A DNA stretch of 51,876 nt from a virus: the IMG/VR virus record IMGVR_UViG_3300035698_034991, positions 1-51,876 of that record; one strand, given 5' to 3'. Each line of letters opens with the position of its first letter. Position 1 is the stretch's first letter. Both the position numbers and the translations under genes were made by a program. The notes under the pieces were generated by a model. It was not told where the DNA came from and searched no databases. It saw only the letters and a list, made by a program, of their open reading frames with translations. This document shows positions 14,091 through 22,399 of this stretch, piece after piece.

Positions 14091-14419
14091 TGTTCCCGCC
14101 AGAATTACTAGAAAAACTCAAACAGGAAGAAAAAGCAAGAATGAAAACTTCCTATGGTAGATACAGATATCGACTTGCCAATTGGGATCAACATGCCCGC
14201 AACCAGCTTGATTTTTCTTAGTACCTTAAACATGAACGTCTTTCGTGGAAACTTAAAGCTAAAAAAAATCAAGCTCTGTCGAGGATGCAGCATCATTTTT
14301 GGTGGGTTGTTCATAATTGCCTTGCACATATTCTAATTGGCATGTTGCCCATCCAAACAACATTTAAATTTCACGACTACACTTCGGATAAAATTAACTC
14401 AAAGAACGAGCATGGTTAA
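14090..14419 (+). pseudogene. Conserved phage gene interrupted by an in-frame amber codon
   Basis: From ATG 14090 the frame reads 43 codons to TAG at 14219-14221, then continues open for 65 more codons to TAA at 14417-14419. The downstream part contains WWVVHNCLAHILIGMLP and FHDYTSDKI, a pattern familiar from small phage proteins (HN..AHP..G...P, HDWT). The next gene starts at 14412 and overlaps the TAA by 8 bp, the normal spacing here, so the 330-bp frame is the ancestral gene. Either it is broken by a nonsense mutation, the amber is read through, or translation restarts at ATG 14285. Many other genes here end in TAG, so the code is not generally recoded. Confidence 0.65.
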
Positions 14420-14681
14420 ATTAGATATAGAAAATCGTGTCTTTATTGACAAAGATGGGCACGAGATTGCTCTTTATAAAAGGGTGTTGGTTTCAAGGAC
14501 ATCGGGCGGGTACAGCCCAGGCTGGGTTTTGGAAACAAGGGATTATAAAAAATTCCCATTGTCCGAGGATAGTCTGTGTTACGTTATTCTGGAAGAAAAA
14601 TCTGATATCCCAAACATGGCAAAATACAAATCAGTTTGTTGGGGGGAGCTTTTCCCATGCCCTGAAGGAGTTGAGTTTTGA
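14412..14681 (+). CDS. Unknown small beta-rich protein
   Basis: This is an 89-aa protein. ATG 14412 overlaps the preceding stop by 8 bp, and an earlier TTG at 14337 is unlikely. It looks like a small barrel: VFIDKDGHEIALYKRVLVSR, then GWVLETRDYKKFPL with an SEDSLCYVILEE strand. A KOW/Tudor-like fold is possible but not identified. It is part of a five-gene coupled run from 13788 to 15078. Confidence 0.6.
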   Translation: MVKLDIENRVFIDKDGHEIALYKRVLVSRTSGGYSPGWVLETRDYKKFPLSEDSLCYVILEEKSDIPNMAKYKSVCWGELFPCPEGVEF

Positions 14682-14687
14682 GGTTGG

Positions 14688-14858
14688 TTGATTAAAAATT
14701 GTAAATGGGTGTTATTTTTTTTACTACCGTGGCCTTTTATGATCTTGGTACTTGCGTATGTTGGAATTAAAAAATGCATAGAGAAAAGAAGGCAGAAAGA
14801 CATCTCGGAAGACTGTGATAGTGCCGCCCCAATAGGTGGGAAGGTGGATGATGAGTAA
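14688..14858 (+). CDS. Small single-pass membrane protein
   Basis: This 56-aa protein has a TTG start at 14688, 6 bp after the previous stop; GTG 14709 is an alternative. One hydrophobic helix (residues 7-26, WVLFFLLPWP and on) is followed by a basic KRRQK stop-transfer and an acidic tail. Its TAA lies inside the next gene, an 8-bp overlap. Function unknown. Confidence 0.5.
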   Translation: MIKNCKWVLFFLLPWPFMILVLAYVGIKKCIEKRRQKDISEDCDSAAPIGGKVDDE

Positions 14859-15078
14859 AATATTTAAATTTAGAATTCTTGGTTCGGTTACCGAATATGA
14901 ACATGTTGAGTCACACATCAGCAACCTGAAGCCTACTTTGATAGAGCTGTCCGAACCAGCGCCGGAAATAATCGAGTTTACTATTTGCGCAAAATCAAAA
15001 AAACGAGCGATTCATAAACTGAATCGAGCAATATGCTGGTTTAGTAATAACCACGGCTTTGACAATTATAACGATTAA
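14851..15078 (+). CDS. Unknown small protein
   Basis: This is a 75-aa protein. ATG 14851 overlaps the upstream stop by 8 bp; ATG 14848 is equally possible. It has a beta-alpha layout (FKFRILGSVTEYEHVESHI, then EFTICAKSKKRAIHKLNRAI) without recognisable motifs. It ends 4 bp inside the convergent last virion gene. Confidence 0.55.
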   Translation: MSKIFKFRILGSVTEYEHVESHISNLKPTLIELSEPAPEIIEFTICAKSKKRAIHKLNRAICWFSNNHGFDNYND

Positions 15079-17474
15079 AAATCTATTTTGATCTTAAAAA
15101 GAAATTTATCGCCACTTCGCTTTAAAATCGGCTGCGCCAAACGACTCTTTGCGATAACATTTAGGTTATCATCATGAATGTTGATACCAGTTATCCAGGT
15201 TGCTTTTTCGTCATTTACATTTGCTAGGCCACCACCAGAATCGAATGCAGTAAATGATGGATTTGACGAGGTAGTTTCTCTCATTGCCCGTGCGAAAGCG
15301 TTTATTGAAAGAACATGGATATTTTGCTCACCCTCCAGGCTAACCTCGTAACCATTCTCTCCAAAGAAAAACAAGTTTGGATGCTTGATTAAAACGATTC
15401 CTTCATCATAAAAAACATTTCCGATCGAGGCCCAGGTAGCATGTGATCCGGTAACGTCCGCTCTGTATAGATTTCCATATCCATCATCTTTTATGGTCAT
15501 TCCAAATTTGCCATCAGAGTATGCAACAGACGGATCTACTATTTTAAGAGTGCCCGGTTTAATTCTGTTTCCGTAGTAAAGATTGGAAACGTCAAAAAAT
15601 ACTATTTGATTAGAGCTGTTATCTCTTGTCCTATGCAGGACTGCTAAACTATCGTTTGGCCTGCTAACTAAGTTTTTGTCTGGCTGCGGCCCCAGAAGGT
15701 CGTCAACGATATCATTTGAGGTTGTTACCTCGGTCACCGCCAAACGCCCGCCGACGTTACTTTTTATAGTTTTGGTAGATTCCAGCCCTATTCCCTCTGT
15801 CCCAAGGGCCAATGGCACAATATTATTCAAAGACACTACGCCATGTTCTTCAACCCCGAGGTCATCTATAAATCTCGAACTGGACAACTCGCTAAGAAGA
15901 CTGAAGTTTGGTAAAAAGTCACCGTTGTCGCAAGGAAGAATGGTGTGCAACCTCCTCTTGTTAGACCCGTCGGCATATAGAAAATCGTTAGCACTTAAAA
16001 CTGTTGAATTGGGCGGCTCAAATGTAGAACCAGTCAGTTCCCACAATCTAGGGTAGTTTCCAGTGGCAAAATCTCTAACATAGTTTTCCAGATTCACGTA
16101 ATGGCCACCGGCCCCGAAAGCCATGTCGGCAGCAAAGGGAGTTGTGCTAGTTCCATTTCTTTCAAAGAACGGAGTAATCATTAATCCGCCGAACGAACCT
16201 TCAAACTGCCTATATGGGCTTTCTTCGGTAAAAAACGGAGGAAGGTAGAATTTAATGTTATCTAAAGTTTCTGGTCCGGTGCCCCGCCGTTCGGCGATCT
16301 CGTCAATGGTGAGATACTTATCATACATTTTTATGTCACTAACTTCTGCATTAAGTGGGTGAGTAAAGGAAAAATCTATTGGCCCAAACACCGAAGCGGC
16401 ATTATTTAATTCGAGCAATCCTTCCCTTGTAGCTGTATCCGCTGCAAAGAATCTATCCATTGCACTTGTATCGGCATTCTCTCCCTCGTAGTAATTTCCA
16501 ACTACCAGCACTGAAGGGTCACCATCGCCAGGGTCTCTTCTGCCAACAAGAAGGGACTCAGTAATCGCAAATGTATTGCTTGTGTTTCCGTCTACAATTA
16601 TTGAACCAGAACCAAAATTGTAATTTTCACCACCCCACCTGAAAGTCACATGATGCCAACGATTTCTATCCAGAGCATTGTCCGAGGACCAGAATGTTGA
16701 TGCGATGCCGTCGCTAAGTTCTGACGGAGGTAAATCGGCACCACCACTTATGGCCAGCGCTACTCGAAACCCGGACGGGTAACCGTTAATATCTTTCCGT
16801 GAGCCAGTATGCAACGATAGGGCATAAGCACCAGTCAATTGCATTAGGCAACCAGCTTTATAAGATCCTGTTGCGCTGTCCTGAACATATTTTGGTTTAA
16901 TCCAAAAATCAAAACTAAATGCGCCCGAAAGTTCATAAACCGATGGCTCCCCAGAACCTGTCACCGATCCACTATTTGGATATAGTATAGCGGAGCCAGA
17001 AGGCACCGTGTCGCTCGTAAAAAAATTAAGGCAGTGATAGTTCGTATAATTAAAGTGTGCGCTAGGAGAGACGGTCCTGTAGTAAGGCATGAGAGTCTTT
17101 TTTACTACATTTTTTCTTAGGGTGTTTGAACTAAATCTAAATGATGGAGTAAATCTTATTATTTCTTGCGTTTGTCTCTTGCGAGCTGACGCAGGTTGCT
17201 TGAAGACAGCGCTCATGTAGGCATCCACATCTGAATTAATATTGGATGACGTGGAGTTTAAAGAAATGCTCCTTAACTCATCAACGTTTTGATTTTCAAA
17301 AAATGATTTATTAAATAAAGATAATGGCTGAACTTCTTTTTCGAAGTTTGATTGCCTAGCAAATACATTGACCGTGCCGGTTGTACCTGTAGAGCTGGAG
17401 ACAAACGTTCTTTTAGGGTTGGTAACCAACGTAAAAAGCTCGAAGTTGTCAGGTGTGAGTTTTTCAATAGCCAT
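15075..17474 (-). CDS. Large virion protein with LamG-like domain (tail/baseplate)
   Basis: This 799-aa protein has no signal peptide. Residues about 150-390 show the layout of a concanavalin/LamG jelly-roll: FSFDFWIKP, WHHVTFRW, then SDIKMYDKYLTIDEI, which often binds glycans. The C-terminal 220 residues (a DDGYGNLYRADV segment, GNVFYDEGIVLIKHP, and a final AQPILKR..FKIKIDF) resemble the end of the 402-aa protein at 20344, so both share a baseplate-type module. A role in adsorption or tail-fibre attachment is inferred. It is the last gene of the late minus-strand cluster. Confidence 0.75.
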   Translation of the reverse strand: MAIEKLTPDNFELFTLVTNPKRTFVSSSTGTTGTVNVFARQSNFEKEVQPLSLFNKSFFENQNVDELRSISLNSTSSNINSDVDAYMSAVFKQPASARKRQTQEIIRFTPSFRFSSNTLRKNVVKKTLMPYYRTVSPSAHFNYTNYHCLNFFTSDTVPSGSAILYPNSGSVTGSGEPSVYELSGAFSFDFWIKPKYVQDSATGSYKAGCLMQLTGAYALSLHTGSRKDINGYPSGFRVALAISGGADLPPSELSDGIASTFWSSDNALDRNRWHHVTFRWGGENYNFGSGSIIVDGNTSNTFAITESLLVGRRDPGDGDPSVLVVGNYYEGENADTSAMDRFFAADTATREGLLELNNAASVFGPIDFSFTHPLNAEVSDIKMYDKYLTIDEIAERRGTGPETLDNIKFYLPPFFTEESPYRQFEGSFGGLMITPFFERNGTSTTPFAADMAFGAGGHYVNLENYVRDFATGNYPRLWELTGSTFEPPNSTVLSANDFLYADGSNKRRLHTILPCDNGDFLPNFSLLSELSSSRFIDDLGVEEHGVVSLNNIVPLALGTEGIGLESTKTIKSNVGGRLAVTEVTTSNDIVDDLLGPQPDKNLVSRPNDSLAVLHRTRDNSSNQIVFFDVSNLYYGNRIKPGTLKIVDPSVAYSDGKFGMTIKDDGYGNLYRADVTGSHATWASIGNVFYDEGIVLIKHPNLFFFGENGYEVSLEGEQNIHVLSINAFARAMRETTSSNPSFTAFDSGGGLANVNDEKATWITGINIHDDNLNVIAKSRLAQPILKRSGDKFLFKIKIDF

Positions 17475-17533
17475 GATTTAATTGCGGTACAAATAAGTAG
17501 TTTATAATAAAATTTATATATTTGCTATTATTA

Positions 17534-19393
17534 TTATTTGTCTTGTTGGCTTAAATGTTTTATGTATAATCTCTGCCCTGCATCATAGATCTTATACCAA
17601 CCAAGTTCAGCTGCATGCTCGCTCATAGACAATTTTCTTTCATCCATGTTTGCTCGACATCTTAGTCTGTTGTAAGTCTCAAATCCGTCGGACCATTTCC
17701 ACCCAAGAGTCTCCCTGGTTTTGACAAATTCTTTATTGAGGAGGTGATTGCCTGTACCATATCGAAGGTCCACCCAATTATGAATTTCTGTGATGCTTGA
17801 ATCCAGGTGATTCTTTTCAAGATGAGATAGTAGTTTGCTAAACCCTCCTACTACACTTGTGTCCGTTTTCGAACAAAATCTATCGATCTTGCAAATATTT
17901 TTCTTTTGCTTGAAAGAAAGTAGGGATACAAGTTCGTCATTGTAAAACAGCCCAATATGTCTAGTATTTATCGAACCCATAAGATGATTACGGCTAAGAA
18001 ATTCCGAAGCTACTAAATTCTTGACGGTTCGTACCGTGCATTTGCGAGCATAAATTTTATTTACCGTGCGACCGTCGGCATTGCCAACAATGGATTTAAC
18101 AATATGTGGTCTGCTACGAATTTCATCACCTCTAATCTGCATAATGCGCAAGTTAGCCTCTTCGAACTCTTTTCTAAGGCCGAAGTGATACCACCTATCT
18201 TTTTGTATGTTTTCGCCATGCCAATACAACCCATCAACATTAAGGTATGTGGTATTATTAAGTTTAAAATCGGGTCGACGAAGAGATTTAATCTGTTTCG
18301 GAGATTTGTTATAGTGTTTAATATCAAGAAGCTGCTCGGCAAGAGTTTCTAAGCTGGATTTGCTTTCTTTATGGTTATCAACAAACTTAAGCAGGCTTTC
18401 TTCGGAAAAAAACGTTCCGCCAATGCTGTGACAATAGCGTGTCACTGTTATGATCGAGGGCCTTGGCCTTGGCTGTTCCCGTAACCATTTTGCAACGCTA
18501 CCCCCTGTTTCTTTGACCTTGTATTGAATTAGCAATTCGTGCGGTTGCTCTACTCCATAATTTTGCTTAAGAGTTTTTTTAATTTTTTCTTTTATTACCG
18601 CTGAGCCAAGCGGGGTTGTTGCACCGAAGCGTTCTAGGCAAGTAGCCTCTCTTTTTTCTTTAATTTTCCTGGCTTCAATTGGGTTGCTTAACTTTTCTAG
18701 GTGTGATTTGCTAATTTTATCTTTTACGCTTTGGAGTTGCGACACATGCTCAACTCCGTAACGCTCCAGGAGGGTGGATTTAGTTTTCGCCTGCACTTCC
18801 TTAGAATTCCAAGTATAATCAACTCCGTATTTTTCTTTTACCGATTTTTTTAATTTATCTTGAACGGACTTATTCTGCATTGGGTTTTTCACACCAAACC
18901 TAGCTAAGTTTGATTGCACTATCTTCTTTCGTACTTCTGCGCTTTGAAAAGAGCACTCAACTCCGTATCGATCGATATTTGTTTTTTTAGTTTTGTTCTT
19001 TATTATTTTGCTTTTTGAGGGGTTGTCCACTCCGTAGTTTTTTAAACACCCGGTCCTTCTTTTTTGTTTTATTTTTTCTGCTTTTTCCGGGTCGGCAAAG
19101 TTTCTCTTGTGCGCTTTGGAAATTTTTTCTCTAACTGATTTAAGTTGCGACTGATGCTCAACTCCGTATTTTTTTAATAAAGTCTCTTTTCGCCTTTGGG
19201 CCGCTCTGTTTGGATGAGCAGATTTTTCAATATACACTTTATTTGGAACAGACCAGAAATGGTCTTTTTCCACAAGGTCGTAGAATTTTGATTTTTTTTT
19301 CCAACCACCCCAACCATCTTTACATAGCTGTATGTCCTCACGGCCTTGTTCAACAAAACGCCTCAAAGCAATATCAAAAGTTATTTTTTTCAT
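17534..19393 (-). CDS. Repeat-rich homing endonuclease (VSR-like nuclease) with C-terminal GNAT-like domain
   Basis: This is a 619-aa protein. Residues about 65-265 hold seven or more copies of a roughly 30-residue unit built on YGV..(P/S)Q....V..KI, typical of DNA-binding repeats in phage homing enzymes. Residues about 335-440 resemble an EDxHD/VSR-like nuclease (RRPDFKLNNTTYLNVDGLYWHGE, then LRIMQIRGDEI). The last 170 residues (NHLMGS..HIGLFYNDELVSLLSF, GGFSKLL) look like an acetyltransferase-type fold; the role is unknown. It is a paralogue of the protein at 22400. It sits between two virion genes, has a -10-like TATGAT upstream, and is probably selfish. Confidence 0.75.
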   Translation of the reverse strand: MKKITFDIALRRFVEQGREDIQLCKDGWGGWKKKSKFYDLVEKDHFWSVPNKVYIEKSAHPNRAAQRRKETLLKKYGVEHQSQLKSVREKISKAHKRNFADPEKAEKIKQKRRTGCLKNYGVDNPSKSKIIKNKTKKTNIDRYGVECSFQSAEVRKKIVQSNLARFGVKNPMQNKSVQDKLKKSVKEKYGVDYTWNSKEVQAKTKSTLLERYGVEHVSQLQSVKDKISKSHLEKLSNPIEARKIKEKREATCLERFGATTPLGSAVIKEKIKKTLKQNYGVEQPHELLIQYKVKETGGSVAKWLREQPRPRPSIITVTRYCHSIGGTFFSEESLLKFVDNHKESKSSLETLAEQLLDIKHYNKSPKQIKSLRRPDFKLNNTTYLNVDGLYWHGENIQKDRWYHFGLRKEFEEANLRIMQIRGDEIRSRPHIVKSIVGNADGRTVNKIYARKCTVRTVKNLVASEFLSRNHLMGSINTRHIGLFYNDELVSLLSFKQKKNICKIDRFCSKTDTSVVGGFSKLLSHLEKNHLDSSITEIHNWVDLRYGTGNHLLNKEFVKTRETLGWKWSDGFETYNRLRCRANMDERKLSMSEHAAELGWYKIYDAGQRLYIKHLSQQDK

Positions 19394-19495
19394 ATTAAAA
19401 TAACTATATCATAGGAACGGTAAGCTTTGAACTAGCCAGCAATAAAATAGATGAAATTGTTGGAATTAAATTTACAATAAAAAGCCGTAATTGTG

Positions 19496-19813
19496 TTATT
19501 TGGTGAGATAATCAATTAAATTCTTGTTGTCATTCAAAACTTGTATTAACCGAGGAGCAAGGGCGCTTACAAAATCTTCAAGCAGTTCTTCGTTTTTAAT
19601 AATTTTATCGATATGAGCATCATCAAGAATGCCATGCAATACTTCATGCAGCAAGGTTTCTTTTTGAAAATCTTTGGAAATCTCTGGGTCAATATAGATT
19701 TTCGATTTAGTATAATCAATGCAACCATAAGCATCACAAGGTGCGTCAGCAAGAAGACCTGCGTCGTCCCCTAAAATCATTTCATATTCTCTATTTCCGA
19801 TTTTTATTTTCAT
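19496..19813 (-). CDS. HExxH metallopeptidase-like protein
   Basis: This is a 105-aa protein. ATG 19813 overlaps the stop of the upstream gene by ATGA, which decides the start. LLHEVLHGILDDA gives H56-E57 and H60, the zincin motif. A preceding YIDPEISKDFQ strand is typical of small phage ImmA/IrrE-like or SprT-like domains. The third zinc ligand is not obvious. Members of these groups cut regulators or DNA-bound proteins; the target is unknown. It is paired with a zinc-finger gene inside the virion cluster. Confidence 0.7.
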   Translation of the reverse strand: MKIKIGNREYEMILGDDAGLLADAPCDAYGCIDYTKSKIYIDPEISKDFQKETLLHEVLHGILDDAHIDKIIKNEELLEDFVSALAPRLIQVLNDNKNLIDYLTK

Positions 19814-20277
19814 TTTGTTTTTCCAAGGTTTGCTACTCTCTGGTCTGTTTTGGCAAAAAGACCATTCGTCCAAGCTTTTTTACCTGAAGCCCATTTAAAT
19901 TTTTTTCCATATAAGGGATGGTACTTTCCGCTTTTTGAACAGGATACAGAGCAAAATTTAGTCTGGTTTCTATAAAGGCGTGTAAAAGATTTCTTGCACA
20001 TTGGACAAGGTTTTGAAATATATTTGTCCGAATGCCCACGCTTAAATGCCTCTCCGCATTTTACGCAACAAAAATCCCCCGTTTTACCTTGCTGGCTCAG
20101 GCGTTTTGTAAATGATTTATTGCACCATCCACAAGCAGCCAAAAATGTGCCCTTTTTGGTTTTTTGTAGTCCACGAGTTAGCATAGCACATCGTCGAGAA
20201 CAGAATTTTTGTGATTTGCAGGAAGGGATATAACCTTTGCTGCACTTGTTGCAATTTTTCTCGGTTTTTATAGGCAT
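19810..20277 (-). CDS. Multi-zinc-finger protein with NUMOD3-like tail
   Basis: This 155-aa protein has four Cys-rich units: CNKC..FCSRRC, CGWC..FCCVKC, CPMC, then FCSVSC. Each looks like the small treble-clef finger seen in phage homing enzymes. The end (KWASGKKAWTNGL) resembles a NUMOD3-type DNA-binding element. No nuclease domain is visible, so it may be a degenerate or split homing protein. It starts just downstream of a strong hairpin after the 402-aa virion gene and overlaps the peptidase gene. Confidence 0.65.
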   Translation of the reverse strand: MPIKTEKNCNKCSKGYIPSCKSQKFCSRRCAMLTRGLQKTKKGTFLAACGWCNKSFTKRLSQQGKTGDFCCVKCGEAFKRGHSDKYISKPCPMCKKSFTRLYRNQTKFCSVSCSKSGKYHPLYGKKFKWASGKKAWTNGLFAKTDQRVANLGKTK

Positions 20278-20313
20278 AAAACCTCTTTCGCTTATTAGTA
20301 TAGCGAAAGAGGT
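20278..20313 (-). terminator. Hairpin terminator after the 402-aa virion gene
   Basis: ACCTCTTTCGCT at 20281-20292 and AGCGAAAGAGGT at 20302-20313 form a perfect 12-bp stem. On the minus strand the stem ends in GGTTTT, a short U-tract, directly before the ATG of the zinc-finger gene. It should reduce late transcription into the inserted genes. Confidence 0.75.
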
Positions 20314-20343
20314 CTAACATTGTATGGTGTAAACTTAGCCGGC

Positions 20344-21552
20344 CTATTTCCGACGGTAGTGAATTCTCTTCTTCTTTGAAGCGTAGTCTAACCTAATTTT
20401 AAAGGTTATATCACGTTCGTCGTCCTTTAAGACAGGACGGCTAAGTTTTGCACACGCAAGAAGGTTATCAAATGCATCGTACAACCCTAAACTTGTAACA
20501 AAAGTGAAGCTTCTTTGGGTTTCTTCTTGACCTTCGTCAACAACAACGATCCTACCATCGGAGTTTAGATAAGTTGGATTGCTTGAGTAATTGAATTCAT
20601 CGGCAGATAACCTCGAAAAGAACAAGGTGCTGTTGATGTTTGTAATATTTTGAAACGTTATAGCGGTTTCGTCTAACGTACCCGAAGCAAATCTTGTTCC
20701 GGCCAAATGGTCGATAATGTCGTCAACGGAAGCTGCTGACAGGAGCCCTCCTAGACTTGCGCTAAAGTTTGTAACCCCGGTTGGTGATACTGCGTCGATT
20801 GTGCCCGACAAGACTCCGCCCTGGTCAAAACTTCTTGAAACATCTAGCACTAAAATGCCTTTGTCGATAAAGAGTAGTCCAAGTGGGTTGCTTGTGTTCG
20901 CAGAATCCACAATGGTTGAAACCTGCCCACCAAATGTAAATTGTTTATTCACGCTTGAGTTTATGTCTGTAAGAATTTTTGAACCAGACTGCGGGGGTTG
21001 GGCGAGGTTAGTGTCTGCCGTAATGTCATCAACATTTGATGCCGACGGAAAATACTTAATAGCGAAAGTTTCTCTTTTGATTTGGTCCCTAGAAAAAAGC
21101 CTTTTGAAACAGATGAACATTGCTTCGTTGATGCTGAACCCGGTTGACCCAGACTGCGCTGTGAAAACCGAGTCTGCATTACCAAGGAGATTCTGCGCCA
21201 TAAGCCTATAGATATCAATTTTCTCTCTCATCATTACGGTAGAGGGAGGAAAAATAATTTTTCCATTTGAATCAACTGAAGTGGAGGTTGTTGTTACAAC
21301 CTCGGAATTAACCGACAGCCCGACGGTTGTGTCAAATACAGGGTTGGCAGTTTGCAATGAAAAATCTTGATCATATACGGTTTGAAAAAGAGAGCTGGTA
21401 ACCCCAGGCCCAACACCGCCAGTAACAAAAACCTGGTATTTCCTTCTTGTTGAAGAGGAGGAGACATCGGTATTAACGATATCCACCAATTGATTTAGAA
21501 AACTTCTTGATGTTTTGATGTCTTCTGCATTAAATTCTTTAAACGTTGCCAA
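20344..21552 (-). CDS. Virion protein (baseplate/tail)
   Basis: This is a 402-aa protein. The N-terminal 55 residues are helical with FLNQLVDIVNTDVSSSSTRRKYQVFVTGG. The rest is Ser/Thr/Asp-rich and beta-like. The C-terminus reads SFTFVTSLGLYDAFDNLLACAKL, then RPVLK and TFKIRLDY with a basic tail, a recurrent ending of phage baseplate and tail proteins. It shares this ending with the 799-aa protein at 15075 and a GLLFIDKGILVLDV strand similar to that protein's GNVFYDEGIVLI. It is part of the late minus-strand cluster. Confidence 0.7.
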   Translation of the reverse strand: MATFKEFNAEDIKTSRSFLNQLVDIVNTDVSSSSTRRKYQVFVTGGVGPGVTSSLFQTVYDQDFSLQTANPVFDTTVGLSVNSEVVTTTSTSVDSNGKIIFPPSTVMMREKIDIYRLMAQNLLGNADSVFTAQSGSTGFSINEAMFICFKRLFSRDQIKRETFAIKYFPSASNVDDITADTNLAQPPQSGSKILTDINSSVNKQFTFGGQVSTIVDSANTSNPLGLLFIDKGILVLDVSRSFDQGGVLSGTIDAVSPTGVTNFSASLGGLLSAASVDDIIDHLAGTRFASGTLDETAITFQNITNINSTLFFSRLSADEFNYSSNPTYLNSDGRIVVVDEGQEETQRSFTFVTSLGLYDAFDNLLACAKLSRPVLKDDERDITFKIRLDYASKKKRIHYRRK

Positions 21553-21599
21553 TTTCTTTGATCCTTCCGGTCCTAAACCGTACCCTTGTAATTATAGTC

Positions 21600-22313
21600 T
21601 TATGTGTTTTTGTTTATTTGTACTTCAAACTCAACAACTGTACCCGACTGCACGCCCGAGAGCTTTACAAATGTGCTTATTAGGTTTTTATTATATGTCG
21701 CACCAAAAATTTGAAATTGAGATTCGGTTATAGCTTTTGTAGCTAGTGTCAAAGTAATTCTTGAGCCGCCGACTGATGTTTCGCCTGCATCTCTTGTTAG
21801 AATATAGGTTGTTCGTTGTTGCCCGTCGATATCATCTGGTGATGAACCAACAACCTGTAGGAACTGGTTATTCATTTCAACAACAAAAGCCTGGTCTCTG
21901 AGTTCTACATCAATCGATGTTTCGTCCTGAATAGTCTGTGAGAATGTTAGCGTTCTTTGCTTTTGTGTGGTGTTACCAATTGAAACAACATTTGTAGCTG
22001 CGTCGACACCTTCGCCACTAAAGTCAATAACAGGCAACCGAATAAGGTTTGGATTTGAAACAGAAATAAGGCGATATTTTTGTGCCAAGCCCTGATTAGT
22101 TAAGGCTTCAAAAACAGGGGTATTCTTTTCAAGTTTTTCTTTGCCAACAGTTCGGCCAAACTTTTGAATAATAGTGTAATCAACCTCATCGTCACCGGGG
22201 GCAAATTTTACTATTGAAAAGCTGCCATCGTTTCTGCTTAGAAATTCTCGTCCCTTGTCTGTGAGAACTGCGTCCAGGATAATATTGTTCGTATCGCCTT
22301 GTAAAAAACCCAT
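21600..22313 (-). CDS. Virion protein (tail/baseplate, conserved in large phages)
   Basis: This is a 237-aa protein. The opening is a conserved phage tail signature: NIILDAVLTDKGREFLSRND and then FAPGDDEVDYT. The remainder is beta-rich with Thr and Ser and ends in TVVEFEVQINKNT. It is likely a small baseplate or tail-associated subunit. It is the last gene read before the inserted, oppositely oriented homing endonuclease at 22400, whose promoter lies in the gap. Confidence 0.72.
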   Translation of the reverse strand: MGFLQGDTNNIILDAVLTDKGREFLSRNDGSFSIVKFAPGDDEVDYTIIQKFGRTVGKEKLEKNTPVFEALTNQGLAQKYRLISVSNPNLIRLPVIDFSGEGVDAATNVVSIGNTTQKQRTLTFSQTIQDETSIDVELRDQAFVVEMNNQFLQVVGSSPDDIDGQQRTTYILTRDAGETSVGGSRITLTLATKAITESQFQIFGATYNKNLISTFVKLSGVQSGTVVEFEVQINKNT

Positions 22314-22356
22314 TTTGTAACATTCCTTTGCTTATTCGTATGTTGAGAATAAGTAT

Positions 22357-22386
22357 GTTTATATAAGATTTTACGTCTGATATAAT
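22357..22386 (+). promoter_or_regulatory. Early-type promoter of the homing endonuclease
   Basis: GTTTATAT at 22357-22364 and TATAAT at 22381-22386 show the 24-bp spacing. It faces against the late virion cluster, so the endonuclease can be made early and its transcript runs opposite to late transcription. Confidence 0.72.
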
Positions 22387-22399
22387 TTTTTGTATAGAA

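Noticed and set aside
14232-14336. 34-codon frame with a hydrophobic end in another frame of the amber-interrupted gene
   Set aside because: The overlapping frame has phage-like conserved residues and correct coupling to the next gene; this one is probably a shadow.
15676-16056. 126-codon plus-strand open frame inside the 799-aa virion gene
   Set aside because: Antisense shadow; the opposing frame has coherent domains.
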